Made by a program: the position numbers and the translations under genes. The notes beneath the pieces were generated by a model. That model saw nothing but the letters and a program-made list of their open reading frames with translations. It did no database searches and was not told where the DNA came from. Shown here piece after piece: positions 9,215 through 17,835 of a stretch of DNA of 64,000 bases. Position 1 is the first letter of the stretch. Each line of letters begins with the position of its first letter. The DNA is taken from contig NZ_JAUSUM010000002.1 in NCBI RefSeq assembly GCF_030813635.1, forward strand, positions 744,001-808,000, written 5' to 3'. The stretch is from Salibacterium salarium. Lineage in GTDB: Bacteria; Bacillota; Bacilli; Bacillales; Marinococcaceae.

Positions 9215-10750
9215 TTATTCTGGGGATTGTCTTATTGGATCTTGCGGATCCACAATACTTGGACGTCGTCGTAAACTTGGCACCGTTGTTCTTATTAGTA
9301 TCTGCCATAAAGCCGCACCATCAAACGGTAAAAACGGCCACATATATGGTTTATCTAGTGAGCGAATACCAACTAATAGTAATAATAAAATAGTCGCGGC
9401 AATCACGAATCCGCTAAGTTGAAAACTGACAACAGCAATCAACAATATAAATCTGAGTATTTTTATCGCTATACCAAGTTCGTAACTTGGTGTGGCAAAT
9501 GTACCTATTGCACTAAGCGCAACGTATAAAATAACTTCTGAAGTAAAAAGCCCAACTTCTATAGCAATTTCACCTATTAGTAAGGCAGCTACTAAACCCA
9601 AAGCTGTCGTAAGTGGCGATGGAGCGTGAATAGCTGCCATGCGCATCAGCTCTATCCCGAATTCTGCTATGGCAATCTGCATAAACTCTGAAACATTAGT
9701 ATCCTCACTTGGACCAATATATTCAAGAGCATCAGGAAGTAGCTGTGGTTCTAATACCATTAAAAGCCACAAAGGTAAAATAAATAAGGAAGCAAACATA
9801 CCCAAGAAGCGAGTCCAGCGTAAATACGTTCCAATAAAAGGAGCCTGCCGGTATTCCTCTGCATGCTGTACATGGTGAAAAAAAGTCGTTGGTGTAATAA
9901 TTATACTTGGAGAGGCATCCACCATAACGATAACATGGCCTTCATATAAGTGAACGGCTGCGACATCCGGACGTTCTGTATATCTAACGAGCGGAAAAGG
10001 ATTTCCGGCTTGATTAACAATATATTCTTCAACAACTTTATCTGCCATTGGTAACCCATCTAATTCTATCGCTTCTAATTCTTTGCGAACAATATCAACT
10101 AAATTTGGATCTGCTATATCTTCAATATAAGATATACATATATCCGTTTTAGAACGAACTCCTACTTGTAGTATTTCATGGCGGAGTCTTTCGTCACGAA
10201 CTCTTCTTCTTGTTAGACCAGTGTTTTCAATTATATTTTCTGTATAACCATCTCTTGCTCCTCGAACAACTTTTTCATTGTCAGGTTCTTGCGGACTTCT
10301 TCCCGGATAATTACGAACATCAAGAACAAACGCTTTCTCTTCCCCTTCGACAAGAATGAATACAAGGCCGGAAAGCATATCGGTAATACAGTCTTCAAGA
10401 GTCTCTTTATATTCTACTTGTACATGAGTAAGATGATTTTCGATCGCATCTCGTACATAAGGCGTTTCTCTATCTCTTGCATCTAATTTCATTAATTCTT
10501 TCAAAAGTTCTGTAATGGCTGTCATGTCACAAAGACCATTGACAAAATAAATTTGAACCTGTTTTCCTAATATTTCTAACGTACGAACACCGGTATCAAA
10601 ACTTACTCCTAATCCTACACGTTTTTCTATTATTTCTTTGTTAACCTCAATATCTTTAGAAATATATGTTTTATCACTATTTTCAATACCATTTCCATCA
10701 TTTGTATTATTATGTTGAAATTTGCGGAAGGTAGATTTTCTTCTTCTCAT
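9215..10750 (-). CDS. spoVAF: SpoVAF, GerA-type spore membrane protein
   Basis: A 511-residue GerA-family A-subunit-like protein. The N-terminal soluble region carries the family feature KRVGLGVSFDTGVRTLEI (about residue 45). The C-terminal half has several membrane segments, including the LFILPLWLLMVLEPQLLP and LGLVAALLIGEIAIEVGLF regions. SpoVAF-type proteins sit in the spore inner membrane and help germination. The ATG at 10750 is chosen for the AAGGAG site seven bases before it. Here it directly follows spoVAB; the spoVAC, spoVAD and spoVAE genes that normally come between are absent. Confidence 0.9.
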   Translation of the reverse strand: MRRRKSTFRKFQHNNTNDGNGIENSDKTYISKDIEVNKEIIEKRVGLGVSFDTGVRTLEILGKQVQIYFVNGLCDMTAITELLKELMKLDARDRETPYVRDAIENHLTHVQVEYKETLEDCITDMLSGLVFILVEGEEKAFVLDVRNYPGRSPQEPDNEKVVRGARDGYTENIIENTGLTRRRVRDERLRHEILQVGVRSKTDICISYIEDIADPNLVDIVRKELEAIELDGLPMADKVVEEYIVNQAGNPFPLVRYTERPDVAAVHLYEGHVIVMVDASPSIIITPTTFFHHVQHAEEYRQAPFIGTYLRWTRFLGMFASLFILPLWLLMVLEPQLLPDALEYIGPSEDTNVSEFMQIAIAEFGIELMRMAAIHAPSPLTTALGLVAALLIGEIAIEVGLFTSEVILYVALSAIGTFATPSYELGIAIKILRFILLIAVVSFQLSGFVIAATILLLLLVGIRSLDKPYMWPFLPFDGAALWQILIRTTVPSLRRRPSIVDPQDPIRQSPE

Positions 10751-10776
10751 ATGAATACTCCTTATTCCTATAAAGT

Positions 10777-11199
10777 TTAAAACGTGACATAAAACACCCA
10801 ATGAAACAGCGATCCGATAATTTTCCCAAACACAATAGCCATGACGAGACTCATTAAATTCTCTTCCATGCCAATACGTTTAGCAAGTATCGGAAATACG
10901 TTTAGTACTTCTGTTAGAGCTGCTGCGAGCATTCCAACAAAGATACCTGCAGCAAGCCCCACCGGAACGGTAAATAAATCCGGCAATGATAAACGTAAAC
11001 CGTGTAAACCAGAAATCGTCCCAACTAACGCCCCAATAACTACAGCGAGTTCATAAGCTTGCACTGCTTTGTATGTTTTTGTTAATTGCACTAATCTCGG
11101 AATAATACCAAGTACTGTAATGAAAGCAACCAGCCCGCTACCGACAGCAAGCCCTCCGCTTAATCCGACGAAAATGGCGAATAAGACTTCGATTGCCAA
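10777..11199 (-). CDS. spoVAB: SpoVAB, stage V sporulation protein AB
   Basis: A 140-residue, strongly hydrophobic protein with four or five membrane segments, starting AIEVLFAIFVGLSGGLAVG and ending in a FGKIIGSLFHWVFYVTF helix. Length and composition match SpoVAB of the dipicolinate transport operon. The TTG start has GGAGAT before it and lies 40 bases inside the end of spoVAA, so the pair is coupled. Its exact role in dipicolinic acid uptake is unknown even in B. subtilis. Confidence 0.85.
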   Translation of the reverse strand: MAIEVLFAIFVGLSGGLAVGSGLVAFITVLGIIPRLVQLTKTYKAVQAYELAVVIGALVGTISGLHGLRLSLPDLFTVPVGLAAGIFVGMLAAALTEVLNVFPILAKRIGMEENLMSLVMAIVFGKIIGSLFHWVFYVTF

Positions 11200-11804
11200 G
11201 GTTTTGATCTCCGATCTGTGTTTGTTTCAGCTAAATAATTTTCAATCTCCTGCCTATACTGAAACATTTCAATTTCAAGCGGGCTCGGTTCTTCATTAAT
11301 TCGCTTTTTAAACAGATGATTAAAGAACAATATCATGCCTAGTCCTAGTCCAAAGGAATAAGGAATCTGCAAAAGCAAGGGTTGAGTTAAATTTTTACCA
11401 GTAATCAGACTATATAATTTTTGATGTACAGACAGCATACTGACATCTTCATGAAAATTCATAATTGCAAGTGCAGCTCCGATAAATAACAAAAACCAAA
11501 CGAGAACCAACATAACAGGAGTAACAATTTTTCGTTGTATTTTTATTTCCAATACCGTTTGTTCTCTTCCAATCACGTGTACAGTTATTTGTGGAAAGAA
11601 AGAATGTATTTGTTGGAGAACCGTTAAAGCATCTATTACGACGTGACTTTTGTCTTTTGCATTAATTTTATATATCGGAAGTTCCATAATGGATGGCAGA
11701 ATATCGCTTTTTCCTTCTAATCTGGCAATATCTTTCACATATATTGTTTGATTCGAAACGACTGAACCTTTTGAAAAAAATTGTAAATAAATGTGTTGTT
11801 CCAT
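11160..11804 (-). CDS. spoVAA: SpoVAA, stage V sporulation protein AA
   Basis: A 214-residue protein, first gene of the spoVA operon. The N-terminal half is soluble, with beta-rich segments such as VSNQTIYVKDIARLEG. Two hydrophobic helices follow near residues 96-115 and 140-160. The C-terminus is charged and cytosolic or intermembrane. Length and gene position agree with SpoVAA of Bacilli, required in B. subtilis for dipicolinic acid loading. The start follows GGAGGAGG and a sigma-G type promoter. Confidence 0.85.
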   Translation of the reverse strand: MEQHIYLQFFSKGSVVSNQTIYVKDIARLEGKSDILPSIMELPIYKINAKDKSHVVIDALTVLQQIHSFFPQITVHVIGREQTVLEIKIQRKIVTPVMLVLVWFLLFIGAALAIMNFHEDVSMLSVHQKLYSLITGKNLTQPLLLQIPYSFGLGLGMILFFNHLFKKRINEEPSPLEIEMFQYRQEIENYLAETNTDRRSKPWQSKSYSPFSSD

Positions 11805-11823
11805 TATCCAACCTCCTCCTTCT

Positions 11824-11853
11824 TAGTATGTAAAAAAGCCAGCTGTCTATTCT
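11824..11853 (-). promoter_or_regulatory. Sigma-G promoter of the spoVA operon
   Basis: On the minus strand AGAATA, 17 bases, then CATACTA match the sigma-G pattern (GAATA, 17-18 bases, CATACTA) almost exactly. The expected start is about 12 bases before spoVAA. The -35 element is the loop of the spoIIA terminator hairpin, and its spacer is the terminator T-run. Confidence 0.85.
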
Positions 11854-11864
11854 GACAACTGACT
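11837..11864 (-). terminator. Terminator of the dacF-spoIIA transcripts
   Basis: AGTCAGTTGTC pairs with GACAGCTGGCT over 11 positions (two G-U pairs) around the loop AGAATA, followed by six T. The 5' arm is coding: it encodes the last residues and stop of sigF. Confidence 0.85.
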
Positions 11865-12596
11865 TTTCATTTTATCCAAGATACGTTTTTCCAATCTTGA
11901 TACTTGGACTTGTGATATATCCAATCGTTTTGCCACCTCTGATTGAGTTTGATCCTTGTAATAACGTAAGTAAACGATTATTCGTTCTCTTTCTTCTAAC
12001 TGCTCTACCACTTCTTTTATTGCAATTTGTTCAAACCATTTAGAGTCTCCTTGATCCGCTATTTGATCTATTAAAGTTATGGGGTCCCCGTCATTCTCAT
12101 AAATCGTTTCATGAAGAGACGATAAGCTTCTGGTCGCTTCTGTAGCAAACACGATTTCCTCCATCGGTATTTCTAGCGCTTCCGATATTTCCTGAAGGTT
12201 CGGAACTCTGGCTAACTTTTTCGTCAATTCTTCTTTCTTCTTACGTATTTTATTGTTTAGTTCCTTCAATGAACGGCTTACTTTCACCGTGCCGTCATCT
12301 CTAATAAATCGTTGTATTTCACCAATTATCATCGGGACAGCATAGGTGGAAAATTTCACCTCATAGGATAAATCAAATTTATCTATCGACTTGATTAACC
12401 CAATTACACCGATTTGGAACAAATCCTCTGCTTCATAACCCCTATTAATAAAGCGCTGAACAACGGACCAAACAAGCCTCGTATTTTTATTGACAATCTC
12501 ATCCCGAGCTGTTTTATTACCATTTTGACTATCCTTAATCAGTTCTCTTACTTTGTCGTCTTGAAGAGGCTGTTGTTTTTTTAATTTAACGTCCAT
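11847..12596 (-). CDS. sigF: Sigma-F, forespore RNA polymerase sigma factor
   Basis: The first forespore-specific sigma factor. The 249-residue protein has region 2 with AEDLFQIGVIGLIKSIDKFD and FSTYAVPMIIGEI (about 55-95), region 3, and a region 4 helix-turn-helix QSEVAKRLDISQVQVSRLEKR near the C-terminus. It is held by SpoIIAB and released by dephosphorylated SpoIIAA. Third gene of spoIIAA-spoIIAB-sigF, 11 bases after spoIIAB; AAGGGGAT precedes the ATG. Length is close to that of B. subtilis SigF. Confidence 0.98.
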   Translation of the reverse strand: MDVKLKKQQPLQDDKVRELIKDSQNGNKTARDEIVNKNTRLVWSVVQRFINRGYEAEDLFQIGVIGLIKSIDKFDLSYEVKFSTYAVPMIIGEIQRFIRDDGTVKVSRSLKELNNKIRKKKEELTKKLARVPNLQEISEALEIPMEEIVFATEATRSLSSLHETIYENDGDPITLIDQIADQGDSKWFEQIAIKEVVEQLEERERIIVYLRYYKDQTQSEVAKRLDISQVQVSRLEKRILDKMKSQLSE

Positions 12597-12607
12597 ACAG
12601 AATCCCC

Positions 12608-13048
12608 TTAATTACAAAGTGTTTGACTTCTAGCCAGACGTTTTCTCAAATAAACAGTAGTTCCAGTGTTTTGCTCAGATATCACTTCTACTTCATCCAT
12701 GAAGTTTTCCATAATTGTAAAGCCCATTCCGGATCTTTCTAATTCAGGTTTTGTTGTATATAAAGGTTCTTTTGCTTTATCAATATTTTCAATCCCGACT
12801 CCCTCATCTTTTATTGTTACCTCTACTGTATCTGTATCGATCTTCACTAAAATTGTAATAGTTGCAGCAGGATTTTCATTGTATCCATGAATAATTGAAT
12901 TCGTTACAGCCTCTGATACAACTGTCTTTAATTCAGTCAATTCATTCATATCTGGATCGAGCTGAGCTGTGAAAGCCCCAACGCTGACCCTTGCAAAAGC
13001 TTCATTTTCACTTACCGCGGAAAACTCCAGTTTCATTTCGTTTTTCAT
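12608..13048 (-). CDS. spoIIAB: SpoIIAB, anti-sigma-F factor and kinase
   Basis: A 146-residue GHKL-fold kinase that binds sigma-F and phosphorylates SpoIIAA on a serine. The N-box [15 protein letters not shown] lies near residues 45-59, the G1 box DEGVGIEN near 81 and the ATP-lid segment [13 protein letters not shown] near 108. These are the canonical SpoIIAB elements. It lies two bases after spoIIAA, so translation is tightly coupled. Confidence 0.98.
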   Translation of the reverse strand: MKNEMKLEFSAVSENEAFARVSVGAFTAQLDPDMNELTELKTVVSEAVTNSIIHGYNENPAATITILVKIDTDTVEVTIKDEGVGIENIDKAKEPLYTTKPELERSGMGFTIMENFMDEVEVISEQNTGTTVYLRKRLARSQTLCN

Positions 13049-13050
13049 AA

Positions 13051-13401
13051 TCAGGCCACCCCCAACTTTCGTAGTGCGTCTGTCTCTCGGTTTTCTAAAC
13101 GCAATATTTTAAACAGACCTGACAGCTCAAATAAACGTTTTACAGGAGCTGATATGGAGCAAACCACCATTTCTCCACCGTTTTTGCTAATTTGCTTGTA
13201 CCTTCCTAGAATGACACCTATCCCTGAACTATCCATGAAAACAAGTTCTTCTAAATTCAATACAATATGCATCGTTCGATTTTGTTCCAAATAACGTTCA
13301 ACTTCTGTCCTCAATTCCAGTGACGAATGATGATCTAATTCACCTTTTAATCGAACACAAAGAACGTCACCCATTTGTTCAAGGTCCATTGATAAACTCA
13401 T
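13051..13401 (-). CDS. spoIIAA: SpoIIAA, anti-anti-sigma factor
   Basis: A STAS-domain protein of 116 residues that releases sigma-F from SpoIIAB when unphosphorylated. The motif [16 protein letters not shown] (about residues 53-68) contains the serine target of SpoIIAB and the following Ser-Gly-Ile-Gly turn. The ATG at 13401 is preferred to a GTG six bases upstream because GGGGGAG is then seven bases away. First gene of the spoIIA operon. Confidence 0.97.
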   Translation of the reverse strand: MSLSMDLEQMGDVLCVRLKGELDHHSSLELRTEVERYLEQNRTMHIVLNLEELVFMDSSGIGVILGRYKQISKNGGEMVVCSISAPVKRLFELSGLFKILRLENRETDALRKLGVA

Positions 13402-13442
13402 TAGCACACTCCCCCATCGTTAAATTAATACGCGGTGCTATA

Positions 13443-13472
13443 GCTTTCTTTTTTTCAACCGGACTTTCCTGT
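13443..13472 (-). promoter_or_regulatory. Candidate sigma-H promoter of the spoIIA operon
   Basis: On the minus strand ACAGGAAAG, 12 bases, then AAAGAAAGC resembles the sigma-H pattern (RnAGGAwww, 11-12 bases, RnnGAATww) with a mismatch in each box. It lies about 42 bases before spoIIAA, which is sigma-H controlled in B. subtilis. No convincing dacF terminator is seen here, so dacF read-through into spoIIA is also likely. Confidence 0.45.
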
Positions 13473-13534
13473 CCTGGTGACAAAACTAGTGGCTGTTCGG
13501 TAAAAATACTGACATCTTACAATCTTTCGTTTTT

Positions 13535-14713
13535 TTACGACAGTTTACCAGTCATCGTCGAAAGAGTTCGTTTAAATAAAACCGCCCAGTTGGCAGAAGG
13601 AGCCTCGTCTTTTAACACTAAGCTTTTTTCGGTTAACAACTCTCCATTTTCATAAAATTGCAACGTTCCTACTTCATCGTGCTGTTTAGCTGGAGCTGTA
13701 ACAGTATCAGAAACAATTACTTTTCTTTTAATGTCATTCAACTGCTTGCCTTTTGGCAGCACAACAGCAGCATTTTGTCTTAAAGTTATAGGCACCACTG
13801 ATTGCTTTCCCTTTTCGACCGTTACTTCCGTAATGTCTTCCCCTTTTTCAGCAAGTACATGGTAGTCGTGATTTTGAAAAGCAAAATCAAGCAGTTCCGC
13901 TGATAAACGATTACGTTCTTTAGGAGACTCAGCACCCATTAAAACAGTAATAATACGCATCCCATTCTTTTCAGCTGTCGCAGTAAGGTTATATTTCGCT
14001 TCTTTTGTAAATCCAGTTTTTAATCCGTCCACCCCGTCATAGTGTCTTACCAAAGGATTCGTATTAACTAACCAAAACTCATTCTCTTTACCTTCTCTTA
14101 AATAATCTTCATATAAACTTGTGTACTCCAACACATTCTCATACCGAAGCAGGGCTTGGCTAATAACAGCTAAATCTTGAGCTGTTGTATAATGATCATC
14201 ACTCGGAAGGCCTGTCGTGTTTTGAAATGTTGTATTTTCTAACCCTAGTTCTTTTGCTTTCTCATTCATTTTGTCAATGAACTTCTCCTCTGTTCCGGCT
14301 ACATATTCGGCCATAGCAACAGACGCATCATTACCAGATGCAACAGCAATACCTTTCAACATTTCATCGACAGTCATCTCTTCTCCTTCTTCTAGGAATA
14401 TCTGAGACCCTCCCATTGACGCAGCCCTTTTACTGGTTGTCACTTTGTCATCAAGCTCGATGCTTCCTTCCTCCAAGCTCTCCATGATTAATAATAACGT
14501 CATAATTTTGGTCATGCTTGCAGGTGGAAGTTTTTCTTCTGCGTTTTTGTTATAAAGGATTTGTCCTGTATCTGCTTCCATAATAAAAGCAGATGTTGCT
14601 TCATTAGCTAATTCTTCGGTTTCTTCTTTTGCTAACAAATTGTCAACGTGTATAAACATCAAAAGCAATCCAATACACAAAAAGACACTTTTATTTAAGA
14701 CTTTACTTCTCAA
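13535..14713 (-). CDS. dacF: DacF, sporulation D-alanyl-D-alanine carboxypeptidase
   Basis: A penicillin-binding protein that trims pentapeptides in spore peptidoglycan. The TTG at 14713 is chosen because GGGAGGTG lies seven bases ahead, and the protein then opens with a normal signal peptide (basic RSKVLNK, then FLCIGLLLMFI). An in-frame ATG 51 bases upstream would spoil it. Catalytic motifs are SMTK (Ser66, Lys69), SGN (from Ser126) and KTG (from Lys232). The product has 392 residues. Preceded by a sigma-F promoter and followed by spoIIAA, as in B. subtilis. Confidence 0.95.
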   Translation of the reverse strand: MRSKVLNKSVFLCIGLLLMFIHVDNLLAKEETEELANEATSAFIMEADTGQILYNKNAEEKLPPASMTKIMTLLLIMESLEEGSIELDDKVTTSKRAASMGGSQIFLEEGEEMTVDEMLKGIAVASGNDASVAMAEYVAGTEEKFIDKMNEKAKELGLENTTFQNTTGLPSDDHYTTAQDLAVISQALLRYENVLEYTSLYEDYLREGKENEFWLVNTNPLVRHYDGVDGLKTGFTKEAKYNLTATAEKNGMRIITVLMGAESPKERNRLSAELLDFAFQNHDYHVLAEKGEDITEVTVEKGKQSVVPITLRQNAAVVLPKGKQLNDIKRKVIVSDTVTAPAKQHDEVGTLQFYENGELLTEKSLVLKDEAPSANWAVLFKRTLSTMTGKLS

Positions 14714-14743
14714 TGACAGACACCTCCCAATTAAGTATAAATA

Positions 14744-14773
14744 TATTTTTTCCATTATTTTCATCAGTTATAC
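14744..14773 (-). promoter_or_regulatory. Sigma-F promoter of dacF
   Basis: On the minus strand GTATA, 15 bases, then GGAAAAAATA fits the sigma-F pattern (GYWTA, 15-16 bases, GGNRANANTR) at every fixed position. It is about 30 bases before the TTG start of dacF. dacF is a known sigma-F gene in B. subtilis. Confidence 0.8.
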
Positions 14774-14785
14774 TATAAAAATAAA

Positions 14786-14819
14786 ACCCGTCTTTGGAAT
14801 AAAAATTCCAAAGACGGGT
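14786..14819 (-). terminator. Terminator after pdp
   Basis: A perfect 14-bp stem, ACCCGTCTTTGGAA with its complement, closed by a 6-base loop and followed on the minus strand by TTTATTTTT, 20 bases after the pdp stop. It insulates the nucleoside salvage operon from dacF. Confidence 0.96.
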
Positions 14820-14839
14820 AAAAGAATACATTGTGATAT

Positions 14840-16141
14840 TTAATATATAGTATCAAAAATTAACGTTTGTTTTTTCACTTTTTCCTCAGAAAAAGAATAA
14901 GCGTTCATTACCATCTCAACAACATGTTCTGTATCATGTTGATTTGCATGGAGGACAGCTATTGGCTCTCCTTTTTTAACATAATCTCCAATTTTCTTCA
15001 CGAGTTCAAGACCTACCGCATGATCGATATCATCATCTTTAGTTGCTCTGCCTGCTCCAAGCATCATAGCAGCCTTGCCTATTTGAGCGGCATCCATACC
15101 ACTTACATACCCTGAATGTTCAGATGTGACACTTACAATGTGGTTGGCATTGGCTAACATTGCTGGGTGATCAACGGCTTCAGGATTGCCGCCTTGACCT
15201 TTTATAAAGAGCTTCATCTTTTCTAAAGCCGTTCCATCAGACATCACTTTTTCAACTAAACGGCGACCTTCCGCTTCATTGGATGCTTTACCACCTAACA
15301 CAGCCATATGAGAAGCAAGAGCAATACTCAATTCATGAAGGTCATCCGGTCCGTTCCCTTGTAAGGTTTCAATCGCTTCTTTCACTTCAAGTGCATTACC
15401 GACAAATCTCCCTAATGGCTGATCCATGTTGGAAATAAGAGCCATTGTTTTTCTACCGAGAGAATTACCAATTTCAACCATAGCCTCAGCCAATTTTTTA
15501 GCTTCCTCTATATTTTCCATAAATGCCCCTGAACCTGTTTTCACGTCTAACACAATAGCATCAGACCCCGATGCTATTTTTTTGCTCATAACAGAACTGG
15601 CAATTAGAGGAATCGAATTCACTGTAGCTGTTACATCCCGTAAAGCATACAATTTTTTATCAGCAGGCGTTAGATTCCCACTCTGACCTGCCAGCGCCAT
15701 TTTATTTGTATTTACTAACTGGACGAATTCATCTTCATCAATTTCCGTCCGAAATCCTTCAAATGCTTCAAGTTTATCAATCGTTCCTCCGGTATGGCCC
15801 AATCCTCGTCCTGACATTTTTGCTACCGGAATATCCAAAGCCGCTACTAAAGGTCCTAAAATTAATGTAGTCTTATCTCCTACACCGCCCGTAGAATGTT
15901 TATCAACTTTAACACCCTCGATAGCGGACAAATCTAATTGATCTCCTGACTCAGCCATAGCATAAGTCAGAGCTGCTGCTTCTGCTTGACTCATACCTTG
16001 AAAGTAAATAGCCATCGCAAAAGCCGAAGCTTGATAATCTGGAACGTCGCCATCACTATAAGCATTTACGAACCAACGGATTTCTTCTTCACTTAATGAT
16101 TCCCCATCACGTTTTTTTGTAATGATATCAACCATTCTCAT
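14840..16141 (-). CDS. pdp: Pyrimidine-nucleoside phosphorylase
   Basis: Phosphorolyses uridine and thymidine to the base and (deoxy)ribose 1-phosphate. The 433-residue protein has the NP-II family signature in [20 protein letters not shown] (about residues 110-129), with [11 protein letters not shown] (phosphate loop) before it and VKTGSGAFM after it. AAGGAG precedes the ATG. It is the last gene of deoB-punA-punA2-pdp and feeds pentose 1-phosphates to DeoB. Confidence 0.96.
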   Translation of the reverse strand: MRMVDIITKKRDGESLSEEEIRWFVNAYSDGDVPDYQASAFAMAIYFQGMSQAEAAALTYAMAESGDQLDLSAIEGVKVDKHSTGGVGDKTTLILGPLVAALDIPVAKMSGRGLGHTGGTIDKLEAFEGFRTEIDEDEFVQLVNTNKMALAGQSGNLTPADKKLYALRDVTATVNSIPLIASSVMSKKIASGSDAIVLDVKTGSGAFMENIEEAKKLAEAMVEIGNSLGRKTMALISNMDQPLGRFVGNALEVKEAIETLQGNGPDDLHELSIALASHMAVLGGKASNEAEGRRLVEKVMSDGTALEKMKLFIKGQGGNPEAVDHPAMLANANHIVSVTSEHSGYVSGMDAAQIGKAAMMLGAGRATKDDDIDHAVGLELVKKIGDYVKKGEPIAVLHANQHDTEHVVEMVMNAYSFSEEKVKKQTLIFDTIY

Positions 16142-16164
16142 TCACGGCACGCTCCTTTTATTTC

Positions 16165-16995
16165 TTAACTATGTGACATAGTTGATAATACTTCCTTAAC
16201 CAACGAGATAAAACGAGGCTTAGTTTTGGAAGCCGTTTCCATTACTTCTTCATGAGAAACACCTTCTATTTCTTCGCCGACTGCCATATCTGTAATACAA
16301 GAAATTCCGAGTACTTCGATTCCTGCGTGGTTAGCTACAATTACTTCTGGAACAGTTGACATTCCAACCACATCGCCGCCTAAACGACGAAGCATAATAA
16401 GCTCAGATGCTGTCATAAAAGTGGGACCAGATATACCGGTATACACACCTTTTTGTAACGAAAAACCGAGATTTTCAGCTGCTCGTACTGCTATTTCTTT
16501 TAGTTCGCTATTATAAGCCTGGCTCATATCAGGAAAACGAGGTCCCATCTTTTCATCATTAGGCCCAATTAATGGATTCGCACCTGTTTGATTTATGTGA
16601 TCTTCAATAACCATCAGATCTCCGGGATTAAACGATGGATTCATACCTCCGCATGCATTTGTAACAATAAGCTTTTTTGCTCCCAGCTCTTTCATTACAC
16701 GTACAGGGAACGTTACTTCCTGCATAGAGTATCCTTCGTAATAGTGAAACCGGCCTTGCATAGCAATAACGGTTTGACCTTGAAGTGTTCCCATAACGAG
16801 GCGGCCGGCATGACCTTCTACAGTCGATACGGGAAAATGAGGAATGGATTCATAGTCCACCTTCACCTCGTTTTCAATTTCTTCAGCTAGGTCACCGAGT
16901 CCAGAACCAAGAATCAATCCGATTACTGGTTGTGTTTGCGACTTTTCTTTTAAATAATTAGCAGCTTCGATTACTTTTTGCCCTAGATTTTCCAT
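16165..16995 (-). CDS. Purine nucleoside phosphorylase paralogue with altered base site
   Basis: A 276-residue trimeric-type (MTAP/PNP family) phosphorylase, second of a tandem pair. The fold motifs are intact: LILGSGLGDLA, QGRFHYYEGYS, GMSTVPEV and VSTVEGHAGRLV. Two base-recognition positions differ from ordinary PNP: the FE pair is FM (Phe193, Met194, in SGPTFMTASE), and the Asn in SCISN is Asp (Asp236, in SCITDMAVG). Human MTAP also lacks that Glu and has that Asp, so a 6-aminopurine substrate such as adenosine is possible. The ATG at 16995 is one base after the upstream stop; AAGGGTGAT precedes it. Catalytic activity is inferred only. Confidence 0.85.
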   Translation of the reverse strand: MENLGQKVIEAANYLKEKSQTQPVIGLILGSGLGDLAEEIENEVKVDYESIPHFPVSTVEGHAGRLVMGTLQGQTVIAMQGRFHYYEGYSMQEVTFPVRVMKELGAKKLIVTNACGGMNPSFNPGDLMVIEDHINQTGANPLIGPNDEKMGPRFPDMSQAYNSELKEIAVRAAENLGFSLQKGVYTGISGPTFMTASELIMLRRLGGDVVGMSTVPEVIVANHAGIEVLGISCITDMAVGEEIEGVSHEEVMETASKTKPRFISLVKEVLSTMSHS

Positions 16996-16996
16996 T

Positions 16997-17830
16997 TTAA
17001 GAATCACCCTTCCCAATTTGATAAACAATTTCTTTCATCAAACGTAGAAAATCTTCTTTTACTTTTTCAGTGGTTTCTATTACTTCACTATGACTTAGCG
17101 GTTGATCTAATATACCGGCTGCCATATTAGATATACAAGAGACACCAAGTACATTCATGCCAGTGTGAACAGCCTTTATCACTTCAGGAACAGTCGACAT
17201 ACCAACAGCATCGGCCCCTAATGTTCTAATCATTCTCACTTCTGCAGGTGTTTCGTAACATGGACCAGTATTTGCTGCATAAACTCCTTCTTGTAGTGGT
17301 ATATTTAATGAATCTGCAGCTTGTTTAGCAATTTTCATTAACTTCGGTGAATAGGCTGTAGACATATCAGGAAAACGAGGGCCTACTGCCTCATCGTTTT
17401 TTCCGATTAGCGGATTGTCACCAAGTAAATTTAAATGATCTTTAATAAGCATTAAATTACCAGGTGAAAATGATGTATTAACACTGCCTGCAGCGTTAGT
17501 CACTAACAAATGTTCTACTCCAAGTGCACGCATAACGCCAACAGGAAAAGTCACTTCTTGTAATGAATATCCTTCATAATAATGAAACCGCCCCTGCATC
17601 GCTATTACAGGTGTCCCTTCTAGAGTACCGGCAACTAATTGACCAGCGTGACCTGCAACGGTAGAAACTGGGAATCCAGGCACATCTTCATAGGGTACTT
17701 TCACCGCATCTTCTAGATCTTCAGCCAGCACACCCAATCCAGAACCTAATATAAGACCTATTTTTGGAGTTATCCTTACCGTATTCCTTACTTTTTGTGC
17801 AGCTTCTTCTAACAGTCTATTCGTTGTCAT
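16997..17830 (-). CDS. punA: Purine nucleoside phosphorylase (PunA)
   Basis: A 277-residue phosphorylase for guanosine and inosine. It keeps the 6-oxopurine-specific pair seen in this family: YE in TGPCYETPAE (Tyr192, Glu193) and Asn235 in SCISNMAAG. Other motifs are LILGSGLGVLA, QGRFHYYEGYS and VSTVAGHAGQL. The ATG at 17830 is preferred because AAAGGGTGAT lies just before it; upstream GTG and ATG codons leave no room. It follows deoB by five bases. The next gene is a diverged copy. Confidence 0.93.
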   Translation of the reverse strand: MTTNRLLEEAAQKVRNTVRITPKIGLILGSGLGVLAEDLEDAVKVPYEDVPGFPVSTVAGHAGQLVAGTLEGTPVIAMQGRFHYYEGYSLQEVTFPVGVMRALGVEHLLVTNAAGSVNTSFSPGNLMLIKDHLNLLGDNPLIGKNDEAVGPRFPDMSTAYSPKLMKIAKQAADSLNIPLQEGVYAANTGPCYETPAEVRMIRTLGADAVGMSTVPEVIKAVHTGMNVLGVSCISNMAAGILDQPLSHSEVIETTEKVKEDFLRLMKEIVYQIGKGDS

Positions 17831-17835
17831 AACCA

